From contig NZ_JAGSOU010000001.1 in NCBI RefSeq assembly GCF_018139985.1, positions 1-64,000 on the forward strand: 64,000 nt of DNA. The letters are read 5' to 3'. The notes below the pieces were generated by a model that saw only the letters and a program-made list of their open reading frames with translations, had not been told where the DNA came from and did not search any database. Below are positions 47,248-56,308 of this stretch, piece by piece. Origin of the DNA: Actibacterium sp. MT2.3-13A. Lineage in GTDB: Bacteria; Pseudomonadota; Alphaproteobacteria; Rhodobacterales; Rhodobacteraceae. Made by a program: the position numbers and the translations under genes. Position 1 is the stretch's first letter. Each line of letters begins with the position of its first letter.

Positions 47248-48567
47248 TCAGCCCGGCGGCGCAGCGGGTGGTTCGCCCAGCAGCCGCACCTCGCGTTGCG
47301 GGAAGGGGATGGAGATGCCGTTCTCGTGGAACGCGTCCCACAGCGCCAGGTAGACATCGCCGCGGATATTGGTCAGCCCGCCGGTGGGATCGGTGATCCA
47401 GAAGCGCAGGATGTAATCCACCGAGCTGTCGCCGAACCCCACGATATGGCAGACCGGCGGGCGCGAGTTGAGCACCCGCCCCACCCCCTTGGCCGCCGCG
47501 ATGGCGATCGCGCGCACCTTGTGCGGATCGTCGCCGTAGGAGGTGCCGAAATAGATGTCCAGCCGCACGAAATCATTGGTATGCGACCAGTTCACCACCT
47601 GCCCGGTAATCAGATCCTCGTTGGGGATCAGGTATTCCTTGCCGTCGCGGGTGACCACCGAGACGTAGCGCGCGCCAAGGCTGTTGATCCAGCCGAAGGT
47701 CTCGCCCAGGCTGATCACGTCGCCCGGCTTGATCGACTTGTCGAGCAGGATGATGATCCCCGACACCAGGTTCGACACCACCTTCTGCAAGCCGAAGCCG
47801 AGGCCGACGCCGATCGCGCCCGACAGCACGGCGAGCCCGGTCAGGTCGAACCCCACCGCCTTCAGCCCGATGAAGAAGGCCGCACCGTAAAGCGCCACCT
47901 GCATCACCTTGATCGCCAGCACCTGCATCGAGGGCGAAAAATCCTCGTTGCTGCGGATGCGCGCCGCCGTCGTCTGCGTGACCGTCCGGGCGAGCGCGAA
48001 CAGCAGCCCGGTCACCGCCAGCGCCTTGACCACCGCCAGCAGCGACAGGCGGAAACTGCCAAACTCGATCGCGAGCCCGTCGAGGAACGCCGCCGCCGTC
48101 TCGGTCAACCCAAGGACATAGAGCGTGGCATAGACCCACAGCGCCCATGTCACCATCCGGCGCAGCGCCTTGTTGCGGACCAACCGCGCGGCCAGCCCCA
48201 CCAGCAGCCAGGCGGTGGCCAGCGTCGCGCCGATCGCGATCAGGTAGCTGCGCGAGGGCCATGTCACCTCGCGCATGGTCCAGACCAGCGGCCAGGCCAG
48301 CAGCACGAACAGGATCAGCCGCAGCCGCCGGCGCATCACCACCAGCGCCCGCAGCCGCCATTTCGGCCAGCCCTCCAGGCTGCGCATCCAGCCATCCATT
48401 CGCGGGCCCAGCAACCAGGCCAGACCGTGGCACAGCAAGAGAAGCCCGATGATGATCAGGATCTGGTAGAGGCGCCAGCCCGGCGTCGCCAGGCTCTGCC
48501 CGAAGGCCAGCGCCTGCGCCAGCAGCGCCTCGATCTGTTCCCTCAGGGAAAGGGGGTCTGCTTGCAT
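47248..48567 (-). CDS. Mechanosensitive ion channel, MscS family
   Basis: 439 residues with five or six hydrophobic segments. The pore helix GAIGVGLGFGLQKVVSNLVSGIIILLDKSIKPGDVI (Gly/Ala-rich TM3) is followed by the MscS beta domain (VTRDGKEYLIPNEDLITGQVVNWSH). It releases solutes during hypo-osmotic shock. The N-terminal extra membrane helices make it longer than E. coli MscS. Start MQADPLSL at 48567 was chosen because the upstream extension is arginine- and glycine-rich and unlike a protein. Confidence 0.9.
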   Translation of the reverse strand: MQADPLSLREQIEALLAQALAFGQSLATPGWRLYQILIIIGLLLLCHGLAWLLGPRMDGWMRSLEGWPKWRLRALVVMRRRLRLILFVLLAWPLVWTMREVTWPSRSYLIAIGATLATAWLLVGLAARLVRNKALRRMVTWALWVYATLYVLGLTETAAAFLDGLAIEFGSFRLSLLAVVKALAVTGLLFALARTVTQTTAARIRSNEDFSPSMQVLAIKVMQVALYGAAFFIGLKAVGFDLTGLAVLSGAIGVGLGFGLQKVVSNLVSGIIILLDKSIKPGDVISLGETFGWINSLGARYVSVVTRDGKEYLIPNEDLITGQVVNWSHTNDFVRLDIYFGTSYGDDPHKVRAIAIAAAKGVGRVLNSRPPVCHIVGFGDSSVDYILRFWITDPTGGLTNIRGDVYLALWDAFHENGISIPFPQREVRLLGEPPAAPPG

Positions 48568-48662
48568 GCCGGATCCCTTTTCCGCCACTGTGCCACGACC
48601 GGGCGCGTCACCACAAGCGCGCGCCCTTGAACGGCCCCCGCCGAACGAGTATCTCAGCGGGC

Positions 48663-48749
48663 ATGAAAATGGTTTTCGACATGGACGACCGGTCCCGCCT
48701 GCCGTGGCGGTTCTACGGCGCCGCACATTCGGTGCTGGCGCGCCTATGA
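48663..48749 (+). CDS. Possible 28-residue ORF ahead of leuC
   Basis: An ATG-initiated frame of 28 codons (two further in-frame ATGs) ends in a TGA that lies inside the hairpin at 48746-48766, 59 bp before leuC. The ribosome binding site is weak. It contains only four scattered Leu codons, so it is not a classical leucine leader peptide. It may be a short upstream ORF whose translation affects the hairpin; coding status is unproven. Confidence 0.35.
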   Translation: MKMVFDMDDRSRLPWRFYGAAHSVLARL

Positions 48750-48766
48750 GGCGTGCCCCGCCTCAT
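48746..48766 (+). promoter_or_regulatory. Hairpin in the leuC leader
   Basis: ATGAGGCG/CGCCTCAT, a perfect 8-bp stem with a 5-nt loop, 42 bp upstream of the leuC ATG. The stop codon of the small ORF is within its left arm. Only ATTTCC follows, so it is a poor intrinsic terminator. Confidence 0.5.
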
Positions 48767-48807
48767 TTCCAGCCACATCTCACAGCCATTCCCGCGGGAG
48801 AAATACG

Positions 48808-50214
<1,407 letters not shown>

Positions 50215-50237
50215 GCGGCGCGAATACGCCAGAAAGT

Positions 50238-50276
50238 CATATCGGGCTCATATGGAACTCATATGCAGCTCATACG
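50238..50276. repeat. CATATG array, exact 11-bp period, between leuC and leuD
   Basis: Hexamers CATATC, CATATG, CATATG, CATACG start at 50238, 50249, 50260 and 50271, each exactly 11 bp apart. The linkers are gggct, gaact, cagct. The same hexamer order and the terminal CATACG recur at 613-652. The array ends 28 bp before leuD. It is intercistronic, not coding, in a stretch of 90 bp. Confidence 0.75.
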
Positions 50277-50304
50277 CCGCCCCCGGCGGCAGGAGACACA
50301 AGAT

Positions 50305-50910
50305 ATGGAAAAGTTCGAAAAACTCACCGGCGTCGCCGCCCCGCTGCCCCTGATCAATGTCGACACCGACATGATCATCCCCAAGCAGTTCCTGAAGACC
50401 ATCAAGCGGTCGGGCCTGGGCGTGAACCTGTTCGACGAGATGCGCTATGACGACAACGGCAACGAAAAGCCGGATTTCGTGCTGAACAAGCCTGCCTACC
50501 GCGAGGCCGAGATCCTCGTCGCGGGCGACAATTTCGGCTGCGGCTCGTCGCGCGAACACGCGCCCTGGGCGATCAAGGATTTCGGCATCAAGGCGATCAT
50601 CTCGACCTCGTTCGCCGACATCTTCTTCAACAACTGCTTCAAGAACGGCATCCTGCCGATCGTGCTGCCGAAGGCGCAGGTGGACGTTCTGATGAAGGAC
50701 GCCGAAAAGGGCGCGAACGCCCGCATCACGGTGGACCTGGAGGCGCAGACGGTGACCAGCTCGGACGGCGAGGTGTTCCAGTTCGAGGTCGATCCGTTCC
50801 GCAAGCATTGCCTTCTGAACGGGCTGGACGACATCGGCCTGACCCTCGAAAAGGCCCCGGCGATCCAGGCGTTCGAGACCCGGATGACCGCCGAGCGCCC
50901 CTGGGTCTGA
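50305..50910 (+). CDS. leuD: 3-isopropylmalate dehydratase small subunit
   Basis: 201 residues, the normal LeuD length. [14 protein letters not shown], the swivel-domain loop [16 protein letters not shown] and [12 protein letters not shown] are characteristic. It forms the heterodimer with LeuC. The ATG at 50305 follows AGGAG; an in-frame ATG in the upstream repeat array (50263) is unlikely to be used. Confidence 0.96.
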   Translation: MEKFEKLTGVAAPLPLINVDTDMIIPKQFLKTIKRSGLGVNLFDEMRYDDNGNEKPDFVLNKPAYREAEILVAGDNFGCGSSREHAPWAIKDFGIKAIISTSFADIFFNNCFKNGILPIVLPKAQVDVLMKDAEKGANARITVDLEAQTVTSSDGEVFQFEVDPFRKHCLLNGLDDIGLTLEKAPAIQAFETRMTAERPWV

Positions 50911-50934
50911 CCCCCGGCCCGGCCACAAGATGTT

Positions 50935-50965
50935 GGGCCGCCCCGCCGGGCGGCCCGCTTTTTTT
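50935..50965 (+). terminator. Rho-independent terminator after leuD
   Basis: GGGCCGCC/GGCGGCCC with a 6-nt loop followed by GCTTTTTTT. It ends the leuCD transcript 25 bp after leuD. Confidence 0.9.
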
Positions 50966-51108
50966 CGCCATATTGATGCAAAGTAGCGACAGTTTCTCCA
51001 CGAAAAAGCCTCAAAGAAGCCCTTAACTTTCGAGACCCCCTTGCCGGGCGACTCGAACTTGGGCAAAAATGAGGCAATTATGAGGCATACCGTCGGCAAG
51101 ACGGATCC

Positions 51109-52002
51109 ATGTGGGACAAGGCCGCGGCAACGTATCGCGACCGACCTGAATGGGGGCAAGGGGCAGTGATTGCTCAACTCACAGGCGCCGCCGTGCGCGC
51201 ATTTCTCGTGGTGTTGCTGATCGCAACGCCGTCGTTGCTGCTTTCCGATGTGCCGTCGGACGCAACGCAGATCGTCGCGCTGGTGGCCTTGTTCGCCGCC
51301 GGACTGACCTTCTTCGAATACAATGCGAAATACCCCGGCCTGGTCGAGTTCCGCGACGCCCCGCCCTTCAACCGCATCCGCTTCGGCTCGATGCTGGTGA
51401 CGGTGTTCCTGCTGACGATGATCTGCCTGGGGCAATACGAGCCCACGCCGCTGACCCAGTTCGTGCGCGCGGTCGGCGCGCTGGTCGGCGTAATCATCGA
51501 CTTCCCCTATTCGCCGGCGAGCCTGGTGCTGCTGATGCTGCCGCCGGACGCCTCCTACCAGGATGCCCAGCTGGTGCGGATGTGCGCCGGCATGGCCTAT
51601 CTGGTGTCGCTGGTCTCGCTGGGGGTGTTTATCCTGCTGATCCGCGTCAATCACTGGCCCTCGCGCAACGGGGCGTTCAACGTGTGGGTGAACCTGCCCA
51701 CCTTCGACCCGACCGCCGGCGGCGACGTGGTGGACCGGCTGGCCCGCGACGCGCGGTTCAACGTGGCGCTTGGCTTCATCCTGCCCTTCGTCATTCCGGC
51801 GGTGTCCAAGGCGGCCGCGATCGCCTTCGGGCCGGTGACGCCGAACAATTCGCAAACGCTGATCTGGATAATCTCCGCATGGGCGCTCCTGCCTTCCAGC
51901 CTCTTCATGCGCGGCATCGCCATCGGCCGGATCGCGCGGATGATCCGCGAGCAGCGCCGGCGCGCCGCCCCCGCCGAAGAGGCAGAGTTCGTGCCGGCCT
52001 GA
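51109..52002 (+). CDS. Integral membrane protein of unknown function
   Basis: 297 residues with about six hydrophobic segments (for example 25-65, 92-110, 120-150, 160-180, 215-245 and 252-270). No known family recognised. The ATG at 51109 has no ribosome binding site; a CCGTC/GACGG hairpin (51090-51104) ends just before it. An in-frame GTG at 51166 preceded by AAGGGG would shorten it by 19 residues and is a good alternative start. It overlaps the following EEP-like gene by a few bases. Confidence 0.75.
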   Translation: MWDKAAATYRDRPEWGQGAVIAQLTGAAVRAFLVVLLIATPSLLLSDVPSDATQIVALVALFAAGLTFFEYNAKYPGLVEFRDAPPFNRIRFGSMLVTVFLLTMICLGQYEPTPLTQFVRAVGALVGVIIDFPYSPASLVLLMLPPDASYQDAQLVRMCAGMAYLVSLVSLGVFILLIRVNHWPSRNGAFNVWVNLPTFDPTAGGDVVDRLARDARFNVALGFILPFVIPAVSKAAAIAFGPVTPNNSQTLIWIISAWALLPSSLFMRGIAIGRIARMIREQRRRAAPAEEAEFVPA

Positions 52003-53072
52003 TCCTGGCGCTGGCCCTGCTGGCGGCCGGCCCCGCCCGGGCCGATCCGCTGCGCGTCGCCAGTTTCAACACCGAGCTTTCGCGCAAGGGTCCCGGCCTG
52101 CTGCTGCGCGACATCCTGCGAGGCGACGATCCGCAGGTCGCGGCCGTGGTCACGGTGATCGCCGCCGCCCGCCCCGACGTGATCGCGTTGCAGGGCATCG
52201 ATTACGACCTCGACGGCGCGGCGCTGAACGCGCTGGCCGGGGCGCTGGCGCAGGCCGGGCTGGACTATCCCCACCGCTTTGCCGGGCCGCCCAACAGCGG
52301 GCGGCGCAGCGGTCTGGACCTCGACGGAGACGGGCGCGCGGACACGCCGCGCGACGCGCAGGGCTACGGGCGCTTCACCGGGCAGGGCGGGATGGCGGTG
52401 CTGTCGCGCTATCCGCTGGCGGTGCCGGAGATGCGCGATTTCACCCCCTTGCTCTGGGCCGATCTGCCCGGCGCCGCCCTGCCTAGTGCCGGCGGAAAAC
52501 CCTTTCCCGGCGCCGGGGCGCAGGCGGTCCAGCGCCTGTCGTCGGTGGCGCATTGGGACCTGCCGGTGGACGCCCCGCAGGGCCGGCTGCACCTGCTGAC
52601 CTTTCATGCCACCACCCCCGTCTTCGACGGGCCGGAGGACCGCAACGGGCTGCGCAACCGCGACGAGTTGCGGCTCTGGCCGCTCTATCTCGACGGCGCG
52701 CTCGGGGCCGCGCCGCCGGAACGTTTCGTGCTGCTGGGCGACGCCAATCTCGATCCCGCCGACGGCGAGGGCCGGCACGAGGCGATCCGCGCCCTGCTGG
52801 CCGACCCGCGCCTGCAGGACCCCCGCCCGCAGAGCCCCGGCGCGCGGGCCGCGGCCGATCCCGGCCACGCGGGCGACCCGGCGCTGGACACCGTGGACTG
52901 GGACGGACCCGGAAACCTGCGCGTCGATTACGTTCTGCCCGCCGCCGGGCTGCAGGTCCGGGCGGCGGGCGTCCTGTGGCCGGAGGCCGGCGGATCAGTG
53001 AACGGGATCGATGCCGAGACCGCGGCCCGCGCCTCGCGCCACCGCCTGGTCTGGGTGGATCTTGGAGGGTAA
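51999..53072 (+). CDS. Endonuclease/exonuclease/phosphatase-fold exported protein with no canonical start
   Basis: About 357 residues. A signal-peptide-like start (LILALALLAAGPARA) precedes an EEP fold: LRVASFNTELS, PDVIALQGIDYD, LLTFHATTPVF, LLGDANLDPADGEG, and RVDYVLP near the end. The usual Glu after LQ is Gly, and the C-terminal SDH motif reads ASRHR, so full nuclease activity is uncertain. Within reach of the signal peptide the frame has no ATG, GTG or TTG; CTG (51999) or ATC (52002), which overlaps the upstream stop codon, are the only candidates. Either a rare start, a frameshift fusion with the membrane protein, or a recently lost start codon. Confidence 0.7.
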   Translation: MILALALLAAGPARADPLRVASFNTELSRKGPGLLLRDILRGDDPQVAAVVTVIAAARPDVIALQGIDYDLDGAALNALAGALAQAGLDYPHRFAGPPNSGRRSGLDLDGDGRADTPRDAQGYGRFTGQGGMAVLSRYPLAVPEMRDFTPLLWADLPGAALPSAGGKPFPGAGAQAVQRLSSVAHWDLPVDAPQGRLHLLTFHATTPVFDGPEDRNGLRNRDELRLWPLYLDGALGAAPPERFVLLGDANLDPADGEGRHEAIRALLADPRLQDPRPQSPGARAAADPGHAGDPALDTVDWDGPGNLRVDYVLPAAGLQVRAAGVLWPEAGGSVNGIDAETAARASRHRLVWVDLGG

Positions 53073-53918
53073 CCCGGCCAGCATCACCTCGCGCCGCGGG
53101 CTAAGCCGGAAGCCAGGCAGGAACCGGCTGAACTTCTCGTCCGACAGCCAGTGCGGCGTGGTCCAGAGATAGCGCATCTCCAGCAACTCGCGGGCCAGTT
53201 CCCAGAACGGGGCCGCCAGCCGCATCGCCCACCACGGAAAGCGCGAAACCCGCAGGTCGCGGCGCAGTTCCGCCTCCAGCGTGCTGCGCAGCTCGTTAAC
53301 GGTGAAAGAATGACCCGGGAAGGGCACATCCTCGAACCGACCCAGCCGGTCGCGCATTTCCACCAGCGAGACCGCAGCCCGCGCCCAGTCCGGCAGATAG
53401 GCATAGGGCTGAACCGCGGCCGGGTCGCCCATCGCCGTCACCCGCCCGCGCTTGATCGCGTGCAGCAGGAGCATGCTCATCACGTCGCCGTTGCGCTCGG
53501 GGTCGATGAAATTGCCGGCGCGCAGGATCAGCGTCTGGACGCCGCTGTCGCGATAGGCCTGCTCCATCTCCACCCGGATCGCGCCCTTGCGCGTGCACGG
53601 CGTCTGCGGCGTGGCCTCGGACAGCGCGCCGCCGCGGGCGCCGAAATTGTAGACATTGCCGGGGATCACCACCATCGCGCCCGAGGCGCGGGCGGCCGCG
53701 ATGACCTGCCGGGTGATGCTCGGGATCAACTCAACCCAGTTGTGGTAGTTGGGCGGGTTCAGCCCGTTGACGATCACCTCGCAGCCCTGCGCGGCGGCGA
53801 CCATGTCGTCGCGGGCACGGTCGAACAGGCGCACCTGCCAGCCGGCCCTGCCGAAAGCCTGCGCCGCGTGGCGGCCGATCTTGCCCGAGGCGCCGAGAAT
53901 CAAAACCTTCTTGGTCAT
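52995..53918 (-). CDS. NAD(P)-binding epimerase/NmrA-like protein
   Basis: 307 residues from MTKKVLILGASGKIGRHAAQAF, with the dinucleotide motif GASGKIG at 9-15. Downstream, VVIPGNVYNFGAR and LRAGNFIDPE agree with an atypical short-chain dehydrogenase/NmrA-like fold. The substrate is unknown. Divergent from the LysR gene 96 bp away, which probably regulates it. Its 3' end overlaps the convergent EEP-like gene by 78 bp. Confidence 0.82.
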   Translation of the reverse strand: MTKKVLILGASGKIGRHAAQAFGRAGWQVRLFDRARDDMVAAAQGCEVIVNGLNPPNYHNWVELIPSITRQVIAAARASGAMVVIPGNVYNFGARGGALSEATPQTPCTRKGAIRVEMEQAYRDSGVQTLILRAGNFIDPERNGDVMSMLLLHAIKRGRVTAMGDPAAVQPYAYLPDWARAAVSLVEMRDRLGRFEDVPFPGHSFTVNELRSTLEAELRRDLRVSRFPWWAMRLAAPFWELARELLEMRYLWTTPHWLSDEKFSRFLPGFRLSPRREVMLAGLPSKIHPDQAVARGAGRGLGIDPVH

Positions 53919-54002
53919 GGGACATTTCCTTGCTTGCTGTTGCTGAGGGCAAGGTGGGCCAGACACCTGCGTTTTAGAATTGTCCAAGATCAACGATATG
54001 CT

Positions 54003-54016
54003 ATTCATTATTGAAT
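54003..54016. promoter_or_regulatory. Palindrome at the lysR start (possible operator)
   Basis: ATTCA-TTAT-TGAAT, a perfect inverted repeat in the 96-bp gap between the divergent NAD(P)-binding and LysR genes, reaching into the lysR start codon. LysR proteins bind imperfect palindromes near divergent promoters and repress themselves; the location suits autorepression. Confidence 0.4.
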
Positions 54017-54896
54017 GGATAACCCGCTGGACTGGACCCTGTTGCAGAGCTTCGCCGCCGTCGCGGAGACCGGATCACTGTCGGCCGCGGCGCGGCGGCT
54101 GGGCCAGAGCCAGCCCACCATCGGCCGCCACATCCGCGCGCTGGAAGAGGCGCTGGGGGTGGAGCTGTTCACCCGCGCGCCGAGGGGGCTGATCCCGACC
54201 GAGGCCGGGCGCGGCCTGATCGGGCCGGCCGAACAGATGCGCGAGGCCGCCGCCAGGCTGCAGCTGGCCGCAGCGGGGCAGGACTCGGGCCTGGTCGGGC
54301 CGGTGCGCGTGACCGCCTCGGCGGTCGTGTCGCATTTCATCCTGCCGCCGATCATCGCTGAGATCCGCCGCGCCCATCCCCAGATCCAGATCGACCTGGT
54401 GCCCTCGGACAGTTCGGAGAACCTGCTGTTCCGCGAGGCCGATATCGCGCTGCGCATGTATCGCCCGACCCAGCTCGACCTCATCGCCGCCCATGTCGCC
54501 GACCAGAAGATCGGGCTTTATGCCGCCACCGCCTTTCTCGACCGGGTGGGACGGCCGGAAAGCGTGGAGGAACTGATGGCGCTGGATTTCGTCGGTTTCG
54601 ACGCCAACGAGACCATCATCCGCACCATGCGTGCCGCCGGGCTGGAGGTGTCGCGCGACTTCTTCGCGGTGCGCTGCGACGACCAGGCCGCCTATTGGCA
54701 GCTGGTCCGCGCCGGCTGCGGCGTCGGCGGAATGCAGGTCGCCATCGGCGAGGCCGAGCCGGGGGTGGAGCGCATCCTGCCCGATCTGCCGCTGCCCGCC
54801 CTGCCGGTCTGGCTGGCCGCGCCCGCCGCGCTGCGCCACACCCCGCGCATCCGGCTGGTCTGGGACGCGCTGGCGGCGCGCCTGTCCGGCGCTTGA
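54015..54896 (+). CDS. LysR-family transcriptional regulator
   Basis: 293 residues. The winged HTH is at about 6-65 ([40 protein letters not shown]). An effector-binding domain follows from about 93. It is divergent from the NAD(P)-binding protein, its likely target; the effector is unknown. leuB starts 62 bp downstream. Confidence 0.9.
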   Translation: MDNPLDWTLLQSFAAVAETGSLSAAARRLGQSQPTIGRHIRALEEALGVELFTRAPRGLIPTEAGRGLIGPAEQMREAAARLQLAAAGQDSGLVGPVRVTASAVVSHFILPPIIAEIRRAHPQIQIDLVPSDSSENLLFREADIALRMYRPTQLDLIAAHVADQKIGLYAATAFLDRVGRPESVEELMALDFVGFDANETIIRTMRAAGLEVSRDFFAVRCDDQAAYWQLVRAGCGVGGMQVAIGEAEPGVERILPDLPLPALPVWLAAPAALRHTPRIRLVWDALAARLSGA

Positions 54897-54958
54897 CCCG
54901 TCTGCCGCCACGCATTACCCCTTCGTCACCCTATTCTCAGATCAAGGACATGCCGACC

Positions 54959-56065
54959 ATGAGCACCCCCACCCTTCTTATCCTCCCCGGCGACGGGATT
55001 GGCCCCGAAGTGATGGCCGAGGTGCGCAAGGTCATCGACTGGTATGGCGCCAGGCGCGGCCTCGCCTTCGACGTGACCGAGGACCTGGTGGGCGGCTGCG
55101 CCTATGACAAGCACGGCGTTCCGCTGACCGACGAGACCATGGCCAAGGCGCAGGAGGTCGATGCCGTCCTGCTGGGCGCCGTGGGCGGCCCGAAATACGA
55201 CAACCTCGATTTCAGCGTGAAGCCCGAGCGTGGCCTGCTGCGCCTGCGCAAGGAGATGGACCTTTTCGCCAACCTGCGCCCGGCGCAGTGCTTCGACGCG
55301 CTGGCCGATTTCTCCTCACTGAAGCGTGACGTGGTGGCGGGCCTCGACATCATGATCGTGCGCGAGCTGACCTCCGGCATCTATTTCGGCGAGCCGCGCG
55401 GCATCTTCCAGGAAGGCAACGAGCGCGTGGGCATCAACACCCAGCGCTACACCGAATCCGAGATCGAGCGCGTCGCGCGCTCGGCCTTCGAACTGGCCCG
55501 CAAGCGCAACAACAAGGTCTGCTCGATGGAGAAGGCCAACGTGATGGAATCCGGCATCCTCTGGCGCGAGGTGGTGCAGAAGGTCCATGACGAGGAATAC
55601 CCCGATGTCGAGCTGAGCCACATGTATGCCGATGCCGGCGCCATGCAGCTGTGCCGCTGGCCCAAGCAGTTCGACGTGATCGTCACCGACAACCTGTTCG
55701 GCGACCTGCTGTCGGATGCCGCCGCGATGCTGACCGGCAGCCTCGGCATGCTGCCCTCGGCCAGCCTGGGCGCGCCGATGGAGAACGGCCGGCCCAAGGC
55801 GCTCTATGAGCCGGTGCATGGCTCGGCCCCCGACATCGCAGGCCAGGGCAAGGCCAACCCGATCGCCTGCATCCTGAGCTTCGCCATGGCGCTGCGCTAT
55901 TCCTTCGATCAGGGCGCCGAGGCCGACCGGCTGGAAGCGGCGGTCGAAAAGGTGCTGGCCGACGGCGTTCGCACCGCCGACCTGCTGGGCGAGGAGGGCG
56001 TGACCCCGGTCTCCACCAGCGAGATGGGCGACGCCATCGTCGCGGCGCTGGACGCCAGCCTCTGA
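54959..56065 (+). CDS. leuB: 3-isopropylmalate dehydrogenase
   Basis: 368 residues. [34 protein letters not shown], and [27 protein letters not shown] with the metal-binding Asp residues are the LeuB signature; [20 protein letters not shown] completes it. It oxidises and decarboxylates 3-isopropylmalate. Start at 54959 chosen by AAGGA 10 nt upstream. It is 4 kb from leuCD with four unrelated genes between. Confidence 0.96.
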   Translation: MSTPTLLILPGDGIGPEVMAEVRKVIDWYGARRGLAFDVTEDLVGGCAYDKHGVPLTDETMAKAQEVDAVLLGAVGGPKYDNLDFSVKPERGLLRLRKEMDLFANLRPAQCFDALADFSSLKRDVVAGLDIMIVRELTSGIYFGEPRGIFQEGNERVGINTQRYTESEIERVARSAFELARKRNNKVCSMEKANVMESGILWREVVQKVHDEEYPDVELSHMYADAGAMQLCRWPKQFDVIVTDNLFGDLLSDAAAMLTGSLGMLPSASLGAPMENGRPKALYEPVHGSAPDIAGQGKANPIACILSFAMALRYSFDQGAEADRLEAAVEKVLADGVRTADLLGEEGVTPVSTSEMGDAIVAALDASL

Positions 56066-56091
56066 GACCTCCCCATTCCGGGGTGTGATTG

Positions 56092-56129
56092 CGCGCGCGG
56101 CTTTTCCGAAAGCCGCGCGCGTCTTGTTT
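56092..56129 (+). terminator. Terminator after leuB
   Basis: A 13-bp perfect stem (56092-56104 with 56109-56121) with a TCCG loop is followed by TCTTGTTT. Ends the leuB transcript. Confidence 0.85.
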
Positions 56130-56185
56130 CGGGCCCCTGTCCGTGCGACGGGGCCGGTCGGACCGCGCGCCCCTCCCCGGGGCAC

Positions 56186-56199
56186 TTGATCTCCGTCAA
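56186..56199. promoter_or_regulatory. FNR/FnrL-type box upstream of the serine protease
   Basis: TTGAT-CTCC-GTCAA is a near-perfect inverted repeat matching the FNR/FnrL consensus TTGAT-N4-ATCAA with one mismatch in the second half-site. It lies 110 bp upstream of the protease start and downstream of the leuB terminator. Oxygen-dependent control of the protease is the implied role; related CRP/FNR proteins such as DnrD bind similar sites. Confidence 0.6.
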
Positions 56200-56308
56200 G
56201 GCCCGCCGGCGCGCGCGCCCTCACACTGCCCTGAGGTCAACCGGCCGGCAGGCCGCCCCCCCGGCGACGCCGGGCGCGTCTGTCGCGCCTTTTGCGTGGG
56301 AGGGGGAA

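Noticed and set aside
48663-48749. Classical leucine attenuator leader peptide
   Set aside because: The frame lacks a run of Leu codons and there is no terminator with a U-run; kept only as a possible uORF-hairpin.
50263-50304. Earlier leuD start in the CATATG array
   Set aside because: It has no ribosome binding site and would add an arginine/proline-rich extension not expected in LeuD; the ATG at 50305 has AGGAG and the normal N-terminus.
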